Shown: positions 33,797 through 43,385, counted from the stretch's first letter. The stretch: 50,463 bases of DNA from an uncultured Erysipelotrichaceae bacterium (GCA_900317165.1 ONFU01000016.1:1-50463); one strand, 5' to 3'. Numbers and translations: made by a program. Notes: generated from the letters alone by a model not told the origin.

Positions 33797-33807
33797 TAGA
33801 TTCTTTT

Positions 33808-33884
33808 TGGTCGGAACGACGGGATTCGAACCCGTGACCTCTACCACCCCAAGGTAGCGCACTACCAAGCTGTGCTACGTCCCG
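33808..33884 (-). tRNA. tRNA-Pro (GGG)
   Basis: A complete cloverleaf on the minus strand: acceptor CGGGACG with CGTTCCG (one G-T pair), anticodon stem CTACC/GGTAG around loop TTGGGGT, so anticodon GGG, T arm with GGTTCGAATCC, and encoded CCA (33810-33808). It reads proline CCC and CCU. Confidence 0.93.
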
Positions 33885-33990
33885 GCAAGGCAATATTATA
33901 CTGATTCAAACGGATTATGCCATAAGCAGTTTCATGAGGCAAAAATGACTACCGTATATCGACTTTTTTGTCAAAATCGACCACCGTTTT

Positions 33991-34060
33991 TAATTGTTTT
34001 AACACAATTATTCACCTTCCTTAAACTTTTAGTTGACTAAAAAACGCGCACGAGCATAAT
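33991..34060 (+). promoter_or_regulatory. Promoter of oppA with upstream inverted repeat
   Basis: TTGACT (34033-34038), 16-base spacer, CATAAT (34055-34060). An inverted repeat TAATTGT-N6-ACAATTA (33991-34010) lies just upstream of the -35 and could bind an activator or repressor. Confidence 0.6.
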
Positions 34061-34107
34061 ACCTAGGCATTTTAAGAATGACGCGTAAGAAAGGAAAAAA
34101 AGCGAAA

Positions 34108-36897
34108 ATGAAAAAGAACAAAATATTCGCCCTCAGCGTTGCTGCCCTCGCCGCGCTTCCTGCCCTCGCCGCTTGTGGAGGCGGTAGCAGTGGAGGAACA
34201 ACCGGCGGAGTGAAGTACACCTACAACACCTACATCGACGCCAACCCCAAAACCTGGAACCCACATGCTTGGGAGACCAGCAGCGATTCTTACATCCTCG
34301 CCTATACCGAGATGGGATTCTATGACCTTGGCTTCAACGAAGACAAATCTGGATACACATTCCTTTGCGAAATGGCTTCCGATTTCCCAGTTGACGTCAC
34401 CGCCGATCTAACCGCTGCGGAAAAGACCAAATACTTTGGCCGTTCGACGATCAACCTCCCCTCTGGTATCGCCTTCGATATCCCCTTGAATCCTCTTGCC
34501 ACTTGGGAAGACGGAATCAAGATCACCGCGGATGACTACATCGAATCCATGAAGCGTTTGCTCAATCCGGAATTCGTCAACCACCGCGCCGACTCCTGGT
34601 ATAAGGGCAACACCATCCTCGCCAATGCCGAAAGGTATTTCAAGAATGGTCAGATCACCGTTGAACCAGCCTTCAACTTCATCAAAGACGATCCAAACCT
34701 CGAATCCACAGATGAGAACTTTGCTTATAACGACATTTGGTATGCCAACCTTGGCGCCAACACCCCGTATTTCAATGCGATCTTCTCCAATCCAGAACCC
34801 GGCAACTTCTATACCGTTTTGAATAACCGCGGCTCCACCGCCGCCAAAGCCGTTGAAGATGCCGCCAAACGTATCACCCAATCCATCGGCGAAGGCCTCA
34901 TCAAGATTAGGCGTGATGGCGTTCTCGATGGCGTTGGCCAATCCTCCGACTGGAACAAAGTCGAAACCGTCTCCGACATCAAGACCAATGACGACAAAAT
35001 CGGCAATATGTGGGATTATTCCATCTCCGAACTCGATTTCGACCAATTGGACCTCAAAGTCCTCGATGGCGTCATCGTTAACGAAGCCGAACTCGCCAAA
35101 GACGAAAAAGACCTTCCAGACGATTACGAAGAATACGCTTGGGAGGATTTCCGCAACGACGTCAAGACCTTCGTTTCCGGACTTGGCTATCCTCGTGGCG
35201 TCGCGAGCAAATCCAACGCTTGGCGTCTCCCTCTCTTTGCCGAATATGAAAACCATTATGCCGGCATCGAGTTCGAAAACGTCGGTATCGAGAAGATCGA
35301 TGACTACAAAATCCGTCTCGTCATGGACCAGGCTTCCCCCGTTTCCATGACCGACCTCAAGTTCTCCCTTACCTCCAACTGGCTCGTCAACATTCCTCTT
35401 TATGACAAATTGACGATCGATGTCGCCGGCACCAACCTCAAAGGTACCAAATACGGCACCGCGAGTGAGGCCAATTACCTCTCCTATGGCCCATATCGTC
35501 TTGCGAAATTCCAAGACAACAAGCTCATCTCCTTGGTGAAGAATGAGAAGTGGTATGGCTATAGCGACGGCAAACACGAAGGCCAATTCCAGATGGAAGA
35601 ACTCGATACCCAAGTTATCTCCTCCCACGAAACCGCTATGCAGATGTTCGAAAAGGGCGAGATTGACGATATCGAGCTCACCGCCTCCGATATGAAGAAA
35701 TACGGCACCTCCCGCAAACTTCAATTCACCCCGACTTCCTACACCCAGAAGATCTCCTTCAACGTTACCCGCGACATGCTCAAGAAGAGACAGGATAACG
35801 CCGCTAGCGGAACCCACTCCGGCAACAAGACCATCCTTGCAAACGAAGACTTCCGCAAAGCCTTCTCCCTCTCCATCGACCGCACGATGTTTGCTTCGCA
35901 ATGCACCGCCGGTAGCGAAGGCTTCACCGGTCTTCTCAATAGCCTTTACATCTCCGATGTCGACGAAGGCGAATTCTATCGTGGCACCCCACAAGGCAAA
36001 TCCGTCTATGGCAAGATCTATGATCACCTCGGTGGCTCCACCATCGACGATGAGAACGGACCAGCCCTAAATAGCAGCGCTAACGGCTATAACTCCGCCC
36101 TTGCCGTCCAATACTTCAAGAGAGCCCTCGACACTGAAATGGCTTCCGAGGAAGCCGGACACTTCCAGAAAGGCGACAAGATCGCCATCGAAATCCTCGT
36201 CTTCAAGACCGATTCCGAAACCACCCAGGCTTCCTACAAATTCCTCAAGGACACCCTTGATGACCTTGCCGAAGATGTCAACGAAATCTATGGCGAAGAC
36301 GTCGTCTCCTTCGACTTCTTCATGACCCCGAACGAGGACTACTACGACGAAGCCAAGAAAGGCGCCTATGACATCATCTTCTCCACCTGGGGTGGTGCTC
36401 AGATGAACCCATGGGGCCTCATGGAGGTCTATTGCGACTCCACCTTCGACTCCAACTGCGAATACGGTATGACCAAGCGCGTTGGCAAGATCGACATCAC
36501 CTTCGACTCCGATGGCGATGGCGAAATGGAGACCAACTCCCTCGAAGGCTGGTACAACACCCTCAACGGACTCAAGGAAATCGCCGAGACCGATTACGAT
36601 ATGGAAGACCCAGAAGAAGCGGAACGTTATCATAAAGATAAAGTCGCCCGTCATCAGCAGAGGCTCAACATCCTCTCCGAAATCGAGGCCGGCTATATCA
36701 AGACCTGGTCAACCGCTCCGATCCTCTCCCGTTCCTCCGCTTCCTTGACTTCCTTCAAAGTCAAATACGGAACCGAGAACTACATCCCATTAATGGGTTA
36801 CGGCGGAGTCCGTTACATGACCTTCAACTATACTAACGACGAATGGGCCCAAGCCCTCAAAGACGGCACGATCAACGCCGACCTCTATCGTAAGTAA
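34108..36897 (+). CDS. oppA: Oligopeptide ABC transporter substrate-binding lipoprotein
   Basis: A ~929-residue lipoprotein, long for the SBP family 5 (usually 500-650) but normal for mollicute-type OppA. The signal peptide ends at lipobox LAACGG. Family features include NPHAWETSSD near the start, KFSLTSNWLVNIP, and FRKAFSLSIDRTMFA plus GYNSALAVQYFKRAL later. It captures peptides outside the membrane for OppBC. ATG 34108 is chosen over 34078 for its position after AAAGGA and before a standard signal peptide. It is separated from oppB by a terminator, which likely raises its expression relative to the rest. Confidence 0.93.
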   Translation: MKKNKIFALSVAALAALPALAACGGGSSGGTTGGVKYTYNTYIDANPKTWNPHAWETSSDSYILAYTEMGFYDLGFNEDKSGYTFLCEMASDFPVDVTADLTAAEKTKYFGRSTINLPSGIAFDIPLNPLATWEDGIKITADDYIESMKRLLNPEFVNHRADSWYKGNTILANAERYFKNGQITVEPAFNFIKDDPNLESTDENFAYNDIWYANLGANTPYFNAIFSNPEPGNFYTVLNNRGSTAAKAVEDAAKRITQSIGEGLIKIRRDGVLDGVGQSSDWNKVETVSDIKTNDDKIGNMWDYSISELDFDQLDLKVLDGVIVNEAELAKDEKDLPDDYEEYAWEDFRNDVKTFVSGLGYPRGVASKSNAWRLPLFAEYENHYAGIEFENVGIEKIDDYKIRLVMDQASPVSMTDLKFSLTSNWLVNIPLYDKLTIDVAGTNLKGTKYGTASEANYLSYGPYRLAKFQDNKLISLVKNEKWYGYSDGKHEGQFQMEELDTQVISSHETAMQMFEKGEIDDIELTASDMKKYGTSRKLQFTPTSYTQKISFNVTRDMLKKRQDNAASGTHSGNKTILANEDFRKAFSLSIDRTMFASQCTAGSEGFTGLLNSLYISDVDEGEFYRGTPQGKSVYGKIYDHLGGSTIDDENGPALNSSANGYNSALAVQYFKRALDTEMASEEAGHFQKGDKIAIEILVFKTDSETTQASYKFLKDTLDDLAEDVNEIYGEDVVSFDFFMTPNEDYYDEAKKGAYDIIFSTWGGAQMNPWGLMEVYCDSTFDSNCEYGMTKRVGKIDITFDSDGDGEMETNSLEGWYNTLNGLKEIAETDYDMEDPEEAERYHKDKVARHQQRLNILSEIEAGYIKTWSTAPILSRSSASLTSFKVKYGTENYIPLMGYGGVRYMTFNYTNDEWAQALKDGTINADLYRK

Positions 36898-36914
36898 TTT
36901 CCCCTCCACTAACT

Positions 36915-36946
36915 AAGGCGTCCAAAAACACTTGGGCGCCTTTTCC
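36915..36946 (+). terminator. Terminator between oppA and oppB
   Basis: AAGGCG (36915-36920) pairs with CGCCTT (36937-36942), inner CCAA with TTGG, followed by TT. A separate promoter for oppB follows. Confidence 0.75.
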
Positions 36947-36973
36947 ATTACCCTCCCTTTCGGTTAATATTCC

Positions 36974-37001
36974 TTGTATTTATCCTAAAGGATAGTAAAA
37001 T
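36974..37001 (+). promoter_or_regulatory. Promoter of oppB with palindrome in the spacer
   Basis: TTGTAT (36974-36979), 16-base spacer, TAAAAT (36996-37001). The spacer holds the perfect palindrome TATCCT-AA-AGGATA (36981-36994), an ideal place for a repressor to block RNA polymerase. Confidence 0.55.
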
Positions 37002-37031
37002 CGGTTTGTCAACTTTGAAAGGAGGGTAGAC

Positions 37032-38009
37032 ATGGGCAAATATGTACTCAAACGTCTCGGCTTATTAGTGCTGACCTTCCTTGTGATTTTCACCATTTGC
37101 TTTTTCTTGGTTCGCGCTTTACCTGTACCTCTTATTTCCGCCCCTGGAAGCGATGGAGAGGAAATCGCTAGGCGCTTCCGCGAGGAACTAGGTTACAACG
37201 ACCCATTACTCATTCAATACTTCCGTTTCATTGGCCGCATCTTCACCGCGACCGATGGCGGCAATTTTGGCTATTCCTTCCAGATCCAATACCTCGGTAT
37301 TCCTTGGGATCTTATGGTTAGCCGTCTTCCACCGACCGTTTTGATCAACGTCTATACGATGATCGTCGCGGTTCCTATCGGATTAGGATTAGGTATATTC
37401 ATGGCCTTAAGGAAGAACCGACCCGAAGACCATATACTGTCCGTATTGATCATGCTCTTTATTTCGGTTCCAAGTTTCGTCTACGCCTTCTTCGTCCAAT
37501 ACCTTTTCGGAACCGTGTGGGGCGTGTTGCCCTTAACGATGGATGCCGTCAGCCGTTATAATGGCAACTGGTTCGATCCCGGCATGTTCCGTTCAATGCT
37601 CCCCGCGATTATTGCGATGAGCTTTGGCACGATCGCCGGTTTCGCCCGTTATACACGCGCAGAGCTCACCGAAGTCCTTACCAGCGATTTCATGTTGCTT
37701 GCGAGGACCAAAGGCTTGACCCGTACCCAAGCGACGTTGCGTCATGCCTTCCGTAATTCCCTCGTTCCTATCTTCCCGATGATCCTTGGCGAATTCATCG
37801 GTATCCTTTCCGGTTCGGTCGTCATCGAATCCATCTTCGCCGTCAATGGCGTCGGCGGGCTCTTCCTCGAATCCATCAATAGAAGGGACTACGACGTCTT
37901 CCTTTTCGTCGGTATGTTCTATGTCATCATCGGCCTCGTCGGAGGCCTCGTCGTCGACTTAAGCTATGGCTGGGTTGACCCACGTATTCGTATGGGAGGT
38001 AAAAAATAA
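37032..38009 (+). CDS. oppB: Oligopeptide ABC transporter permease OppB
   Basis: A 325-residue permease with six spans and the binding-protein-dependent transport signature (EVLTSDFMLLARTKGLTRTQ, then LRHAFRNSLVPIFPMILGEF). Normal length for OppB/DppB. GGAGG precedes the ATG. Its stop overlaps the oppC start. It forms half of the peptide channel. Confidence 0.95.
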   Translation: MGKYVLKRLGLLVLTFLVIFTICFFLVRALPVPLISAPGSDGEEIARRFREELGYNDPLLIQYFRFIGRIFTATDGGNFGYSFQIQYLGIPWDLMVSRLPPTVLINVYTMIVAVPIGLGLGIFMALRKNRPEDHILSVLIMLFISVPSFVYAFFVQYLFGTVWGVLPLTMDAVSRYNGNWFDPGMFRSMLPAIIAMSFGTIAGFARYTRAELTEVLTSDFMLLARTKGLTRTQATLRHAFRNSLVPIFPMILGEFIGILSGSVVIESIFAVNGVGGLFLESINRRDYDVFLFVGMFYVIIGLVGGLVVDLSYGWVDPRIRMGGKK

Positions 38010-39622
38010 TGGCTAAAGCAGTTTCTCCCAAGGATTTTAAGGGCTATCGCAACGACAAATTGACCTTCGTTCAGCAGGATAAGACCCTCCACGACACCAA
38101 ATTCGAGACCAAACCAGTCTCCTATTTACGTGGTTGCTGGAGGAGGTTCCGCCGCAACAAAGGCTCAATCGTCGCGGGCATCATCCTTCTTTTCGTCCTA
38201 TCCTTTGCTATCTTTGCTCCTTTAGGAAGCGATCGCACCGTTTCTTGGAACGATGCCAATTTCTCCTTCGTCACCCCAAAATCGCCTCTATTCGAGGGCA
38301 CTGGTTTCTGGGATGGCACCCAAGAGAAGAAAATCTACCAAAACGAATATGACCAATATCGTTTCTACGAAACCGAGACCAAACCAGTCGTCAAGGTCCT
38401 TGAAACCGGTATGGACAAAGCCACCGAGCAAGATCCCGATACGGGAAAAATGATCTCGGTCGACGTCCCATATTACAAAATTAGGCTAGACACCTATGCG
38501 ATCGGAGCCAAAATCGGTTCGGCCTCCGTCGCTGATCTCGAAAAGATCCGCGCTTGGGAAGAAAAGACCGGCAGGAAGATCCTTCTTCCAATCATCTCCG
38601 CGGAAGCTTATCTCGATGAATATTTCGACGCGATGATCGCCGCGGGCAAGACCACAGCCTCCATCGCCTTTACCCAAAGGAAGAATCTTGAGAACAAATA
38701 TGGTGATTCCAACATCTATTACAAATTGGTTCTCGAAGAGGACGCCTATGGCAAATTGACGAGAAACCCCGTCATCGATTTCGATGCCGAAGGAAACGTC
38801 AAAGACCTCTATAAGAGGGACGGCGAAGGAAAACTCGTCTATTATGACCACACCGATGCCGATGGCGTGAATTTCCGTATCCGCGTCGATTATAACAACT
38901 ACTACGAATATAAATATGGCGCGAAATGCCATTATCTATTCGGCTCCAACGCCAACGGGTTCGATATCTTTGTCCGTTTGGCTTCTGGTGCGAGGTTATC
39001 CTTGCTCCTTGGCGTTGGCGTATCCTTGATCAACCTCTTCATCGGTTTGATTTATGGTTCCATCTCCGGATATTATGGCGGAACTGTTGACCTTGTCATG
39101 GAACGCATCACCGATATCCTTTCGGCTATCCCCTTCGTTATCGTGGCAACGTTGTTCCAACTCCATTTCGCAGCTTCCGCAGGACCTGTATTATCGTTGC
39201 TATTCGCCTTCGTTTTAACGGGCTGGATAGGAACGGCGGCGACGACGCGAATGCAATTCTACCGATTTAAAGACCAGGAATATGTCCTCGCCTCAAGGAC
39301 TTTGGGCGCGAAGGACCTTCGCTTGATATTCGTCGATATTTTGCCTAATGCCTTAGGTACTTTGATTACTTCATCGGTCTTGATGATTCCAGGCGTCATC
39401 TTCTCGGAATCCTCACTTTCCTATTTGAACATCATCGACTTGAGCAACTCCGACATCACATCCGTCGGTACGCTTCTTAACGAAGGGTCGAACTTCCTAT
39501 CGACCAATCCGCATATCATCATGTTCCCCGCGATCTTCATTTCGATTTTGATGATTACCTTCAACTTAATCGGAAACGGGTTACGTGACGCATTCAATCC
39601 ATCATTAAGGGGGGAGGAATAA
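38009..39622 (+). CDS. oppC: Oligopeptide ABC transporter permease OppC with large outer insert
   Basis: A 537-residue permease, nearly twice the usual ~300. An N-terminal span (IVAGIILLFVLSFAIFAPLG) is followed by about 270 residues without membrane segments (roughly 75-310), then the normal permease core (RLASGARLSLLLGVGVSLIN, YVLASRTLGAKDLRLIFVDI, ILPNALG). The insert should face outside and may hold OppA or peptide. Large extra domains are known in mollicute Opp permeases. Overlaps oppB by one base; three bases to oppD. Confidence 0.92.
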   Translation: MAKAVSPKDFKGYRNDKLTFVQQDKTLHDTKFETKPVSYLRGCWRRFRRNKGSIVAGIILLFVLSFAIFAPLGSDRTVSWNDANFSFVTPKSPLFEGTGFWDGTQEKKIYQNEYDQYRFYETETKPVVKVLETGMDKATEQDPDTGKMISVDVPYYKIRLDTYAIGAKIGSASVADLEKIRAWEEKTGRKILLPIISAEAYLDEYFDAMIAAGKTTASIAFTQRKNLENKYGDSNIYYKLVLEEDAYGKLTRNPVIDFDAEGNVKDLYKRDGEGKLVYYDHTDADGVNFRIRVDYNNYYEYKYGAKCHYLFGSNANGFDIFVRLASGARLSLLLGVGVSLINLFIGLIYGSISGYYGGTVDLVMERITDILSAIPFVIVATLFQLHFAASAGPVLSLLFAFVLTGWIGTAATTRMQFYRFKDQEYVLASRTLGAKDLRLIFVDILPNALGTLITSSVLMIPGVIFSESSLSYLNIIDLSNSDITSVGTLLNEGSNFLSTNPHIIMFPAIFISILMITFNLIGNGLRDAFNPSLRGEE

Positions 39623-39625
39623 TCT

Positions 39626-40492
39626 ATGGCTGAACAATCAAAAATCCTCGAAGTCAAAGATCTCCGCATCTCCTTCAAGGTCGATTCCGGAACAGTTAAA
39701 GCGGTACGTGGTATCAGCTTTGACCTATATCGTGGCAGAACCCTTTGCATCGTCGGTGAGTCCGGCTCTGGAAAATCGGTCACGTCCCGCGCCATTTTGG
39801 GAATCCTTGCCAAAAACGCGATCGTCGAATCCGGCGAAATCGTTTATGACGGCAAAGACCTCTTAGCGATTAACGAAGACCATTTCCATAAGATCCGCGG
39901 TTCGAAGATCTCGATGATCTTCCAAGACCCATTATCGGCCCTTAACCCGATTATGAGAGTCGGTAAACAACTTACCGAGCCTATCTTCCTTAAATCCAAA
40001 GCCACAAGGCGTGAAGCTAGGCATAATGTCGCTTCCATCAATTTCGCGATTTCCTCAACCTGCAAGAAACACAGCTTGACGATTTCCAAGGAAGCCCTTG
40101 AGAGATTCCGTCAAGAACAGGTGGAACTCGCTCAATTCTCAATGGCCCACGAAAGTTTTGAGCATGACCTCAAGGCCTTCGAAAGATATAGCGATGTCGT
40201 CGCTAATCCTGCGGCCCACCCAACCAAAACCGTCAACAAAGCCAAAGCTTTCCTCGCTTCCCATAGGACGAAACCCGTTGAACCAGAACATGTTCCAACC
40301 AAGGCGATGTCCAAAGAGGAGAAAGAGGCTCTCATTGGTGAATTTAAAGCCTTAATCGAAGCCTCCAAAAAGGATTATGACGAATCCTTAGCCAAACTCA
40401 TGGAATCCGCGAAAACCGTTCTTGCTAACGATTTGGCGGAAGGGGAGAACGATTTCAGCGACTTCTTTGAAGAAGTACCGCAAATCCCTTAA
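39626..40492 (+). CDS. oppD: Oligopeptide ABC transporter ATPase OppD, N-terminal part (frameshifted gene)
   Basis: A 288-residue frame with the first half of an ABC ATPase: Walker A GESGSGKS and Q-loop MIFQDPLSALNP, then a charged helical insert. It stops at 40492, but the same protein clearly continues in the +1 frame (next entry) with signature and Walker B. The shift falls in ACTTCTTTGAAGAAGTACC around 40461-40480. Neither half alone can be a working ATPase. It is either a sequencing or assembly error, a recent mutation, or a programmed +1 shift; the sequence shows no obvious slippery heptamer. Confidence 0.85.
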   Translation: MAEQSKILEVKDLRISFKVDSGTVKAVRGISFDLYRGRTLCIVGESGSGKSVTSRAILGILAKNAIVESGEIVYDGKDLLAINEDHFHKIRGSKISMIFQDPLSALNPIMRVGKQLTEPIFLKSKATRREARHNVASINFAISSTCKKHSLTISKEALERFRQEQVELAQFSMAHESFEHDLKAFERYSDVVANPAAHPTKTVNKAKAFLASHRTKPVEPEHVPTKAMSKEEKEALIGEFKALIEASKKDYDESLAKLMESAKTVLANDLAEGENDFSDFFEEVPQIP

Positions 40493-41459
40493 AACCGCGA
40501 TTAAAAATGCGGAGAAGATGGCTAAGCGCGAAGCCAAATTCAAATCCAAAGGGCTCGAGGTTCCGCCTCTTACCCTTAAGGAAAGGGCGAGATTGCCAGA
40601 GAAGCCTCTTTCAATAGACGAGGCCCTTGAAAGGCTCCGCGAACTTTTCAACCATTTGATCCATCATATCCAAAAAGTGATGGATGCCCCCTTCGATTCC
40701 GCTTCATACGCGAATACTTTCTGTGAATATTTCGGAAAGCAAATCTTCACTGCGGCCCGTAAGGTTTCCCAAGAGGAAGCTAAGGAACAGGCCCTTGAAA
40801 TCATGAGGCAGGTCGGTATTCCTCAACCGGAAATCCGTTTTAGACAGTATCCATTCGAATTCTCAGGCGGTATGAGACAACGTATCGTTATCGCGATCGC
40901 CCTTTCATCCCGTCCAGAAATCCTCATCTGCGATGAGCCAACCACCGCGCTTGATGTCACCATCCAAGCCCAAATCCTTGAACTTATCAATAGATTGAAG
41001 GATGAATTGAACCTTTCGATCATTTTCATCACCCATGACCTTGGCGTCGTCGCCAACATGGCTGACGATATCGCCGTCATGTATGCCGGTAAAATCGTCG
41101 AATACGGCACGGTTGACGATATCTTCTATGATCCGCGTCATCCATATACTTGGGCTTTGCTATCCTCTATGCCTGACCTTGACACCAAGCAAAAGCTCGA
41201 CGCGATTCCAGGCACCCCACCAAATATGCTCTTGCCGCCTAAAGGCGATGCCTTCGCGGCCAGAAACAAATACGCGCTTGCCCTCGATTTCGAGGAGGAG
41301 CCCCCTCTATTTGAGGTTTCTCCAACCCATTCAGCGGCCACTTGGCTTCTTCTTGAAGACGCCCCGAAGGCCGTACCACCCGCAATCGTTACGGCCCGTA
41401 TCGAACGCGCGATGGAAAAGCGCAAAAAGAAAACCAAAGAAAAGAAGGAGGCCGAATAA
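40422..41459 (+). CDS. oppD: OppD, C-terminal part (frameshifted gene)
   Basis: Continuation of oppD in the other frame. Authentic coding probably resumes near 40470 (KKYRKSLKTAIKNAEK); the first internal ATG is 40518. It holds the rest of the insert, then QYPFEFSGGMRQR (signature), ILICDEPTTALD (Walker B and D-loop), ITHDLGVV (H-loop) and the oligopeptide C-terminal region (HPYTWALLSSMP). In all, roughly 270-300 residues separate Q-loop and signature, far more than in ordinary OppD. Overlaps oppF by one base. Confidence 0.85.
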   Translation: MLTIWRKGRTISATSLKKYRKSLKTAIKNAEKMAKREAKFKSKGLEVPPLTLKERARLPEKPLSIDEALERLRELFNHLIHHIQKVMDAPFDSASYANTFCEYFGKQIFTAARKVSQEEAKEQALEIMRQVGIPQPEIRFRQYPFEFSGGMRQRIVIAIALSSRPEILICDEPTTALDVTIQAQILELINRLKDELNLSIIFITHDLGVVANMADDIAVMYAGKIVEYGTVDDIFYDPRHPYTWALLSSMPDLDTKQKLDAIPGTPPNMLLPPKGDAFAARNKYALALDFEEEPPLFEVSPTHSAATWLLLEDAPKAVPPAIVTARIERAMEKRKKKTKEKKEAE

Positions 41460-42880
41460 TGCCCAAGAAAGCAAAACTTGTGGACGAAGTCTCCACGGAA
41501 GCCCCAATTGAGGTCGTTCCAAATGAACCCCAGACCAAAGCCTTCGATTATGAAAACGCTGAGGTTATTCTTTCCGTTCGCCATTTGAAACAATATTTCA
41601 AGTTAGGTGGAAGCGGCGCCTTCAAATACAACAAAGCCGTCCATGACGTCAGTTTTGACGTTTATCGTGGCGAGGTTTTCGGCCTCGTTGGCGAATCTGG
41701 ATGTGGCAAGACCACGACCGGTCGTTCTATCATCAGGTTATATCAACCAACCTCTGGGGATATTATCTTCAAAGGTGTTCGTATCGCCGCCGGAACCCGT
41801 TTCAACGAGAAGGAAATCAAATACACGAGAATCCGCTTAAAGAAGCAACTCGCGGAATTCGATGAGGAAGAACAAGCGGAAATCGCTTCTGGTTCCGAAT
41901 CTCAAGAAGCCATTAAGGAAAAATACGAGAAGCTTCGCAAAGAGGCTATCGATAAGGCTAATGTCATCATTGAAAGAGAAAGGGCCAACATCATTTCCGC
42001 TAAGAAAGATGCCGCCAATTGCGATAAGGACTTCTCCGCCGCGGCCGTCAATAAGGTCAACGCCGATTATAAGGAATTCCTTGAAAGAACGAATAACGGT
42101 AGGTCTATTTCCTCTCCAGAAGACCAGGAGACCCTCAAAAAATACAAAGAGGATATCCGTACCGCCAAACATGCCAAAATCACGATGGGCATGCAGATGA
42201 TTTTCCAAGATCCGATTGCCTCCATCAACCCCCGTATGACCGTTCGTTCCATCATCGCGGAAGGTCTTCGCATCAATGGGGTCAGGAATAAAGAGGTCAT
42301 CGACAAAAAGGTTAAGGAGATGCTTAACTTCGTCGGTCTTCTCCCAGAACACGCGGACCGTTATCCCCATGAATTCTCCGGTGGACAAAGGCAGCGTATC
42401 GGCATCGCCCGTGCCCTTATCATGAACCCTGAACTAATCATCGCCGATGAACCCATCTCCGCTCTTGATGTTTCCATTCAAGCCCAGGTTATCAACCTCC
42501 TTAACGATTTAAGGGACAAATTCGGCCTGACGATTATGTTCATCGCCCATAACCTCTCGGTCGTCAAATATTTCTGCGATCGCATTGCCGTCATGTATTT
42601 CGGTAACCTCGTTGAATTAGCGACTTCCGATACCCTTTTCGCTCATCCGTTGCACCCATACACCCGTTCTTTGCTTTCGGCCGTCCCCCACTGCGACCCC
42701 GACACCGAGAAAACGCGTGTACGTATCAAATATGATCCAGCCTCTTCCCATGATTATTCGGAAGATAAGCCAAGCTTCGTGGAAATCGAACCAGGCCACT
42801 TCGTCCTTTGCAATAAGAAAGAAGAAGGCGAATATCGCGAGCTCTTAGCGAAAGGTTATGATTCCGGCTATGGCCGATAA
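41459..42880 (+). CDS. oppF: Oligopeptide ABC transporter ATPase OppF with internal insert
   Basis: A 473-residue ABC ATPase: Walker A GESGCGKTT, Q-loop MIFQDPIASINP, signature FSGGQRQR, Walker B LIIADEPISALD, H-loop IAHNLSVV, and C-terminal HPYTRSLLSAVP, as in OppF/DppF. Between Walker A and Q-loop sits a ~130-residue charged helical insert (about 120-240), which explains the extra length over ~320. Such inserts occur in mollicute OppF. It pairs with OppD to drive peptide import. Confidence 0.94.
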   Translation: MPKKAKLVDEVSTEAPIEVVPNEPQTKAFDYENAEVILSVRHLKQYFKLGGSGAFKYNKAVHDVSFDVYRGEVFGLVGESGCGKTTTGRSIIRLYQPTSGDIIFKGVRIAAGTRFNEKEIKYTRIRLKKQLAEFDEEEQAEIASGSESQEAIKEKYEKLRKEAIDKANVIIERERANIISAKKDAANCDKDFSAAAVNKVNADYKEFLERTNNGRSISSPEDQETLKKYKEDIRTAKHAKITMGMQMIFQDPIASINPRMTVRSIIAEGLRINGVRNKEVIDKKVKEMLNFVGLLPEHADRYPHEFSGGQRQRIGIARALIMNPELIIADEPISALDVSIQAQVINLLNDLRDKFGLTIMFIAHNLSVVKYFCDRIAVMYFGNLVELATSDTLFAHPLHPYTRSLLSAVPHCDPDTEKTRVRIKYDPASSHDYSEDKPSFVEIEPGHFVLCNKKEEGEYRELLAKGYDSGYGR

Positions 42881-43340
42881 GGAAAAGCAAAACATCGAGG
42901 ACGTTGAGCCCAAAGAAAAGAAAGACCATAAAGCCTATTGGCTTGGCTTTCTTATTACCTTTGTGATTTCGATCCCCTTTGCGGTAGGTTCGTTTTTCCT
43001 AATTAAGGCTGGCTTATCGAATAACCCTTGGGAACAAGTGAGATGGCGCGTTTTCGCGGATACCTTCACTTTGCCCGGGGTTCTATTTTCCATGTCCTTC
43101 CTGCTTGTTAAGGTTAGTAATTACGGGGCCTTCGATGCGATTGTCTATTCGGTGAGGTTGGTCTTTAACCTTATTTTCCATAGTGATATCCGTAAGACGA
43201 AGCTTCCCGCGAATTATCGCGACTATCGTTTGATGAAAGCCTCAAAACCGAGGAAACCCGTTTCTTATATTCTCCTTGTCGGATTGCTTCATCTCCTCGT
43301 CGCGACCGTCTTCATCATCCTTTATTTCACCATTAAATAA
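42870..43340 (+). CDS. Small membrane protein, DUF3899-like
   Basis: A 156-residue protein with an acidic/basic N-terminal tail and about three or four hydrophobic spans. VRWRVFADTFTLPGVLFSMS followed by KVSNYGAFDAIVY resembles DUF3899 proteins, which often lie beside opp genes in low-GC Gram-positives. Function unknown; operon position suggests a role with the peptide transporter. ATG 42870 is chosen over 42858 because it gives a conventional hydrophilic start; it overlaps the end of oppF. Confidence 0.65.
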   Translation: MADKEKQNIEDVEPKEKKDHKAYWLGFLITFVISIPFAVGSFFLIKAGLSNNPWEQVRWRVFADTFTLPGVLFSMSFLLVKVSNYGAFDAIVYSVRLVFNLIFHSDIRKTKLPANYRDYRLMKASKPRKPVSYILLVGLLHLLVATVFIILYFTIK

Positions 43341-43357
43341 TACACGGGTCATCCCTT

Positions 43358-43384
43358 TTACCGCGTAACGCGGTTTTCTTTTTG
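43358..43384 (+). terminator. Terminator of the opp operon
   Basis: ACCGCG (43360-43365) pairs with CGCGGT (43369-43374) around TAA, followed by a T-rich run. Confidence 0.75.
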
Positions 43385-43385
43385 C

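Noticed and set aside
34408-36027. Minus-strand frame of 539 codons
   Set aside because: It is a shadow of oppA caused by codon bias; it has no motifs or start signals.
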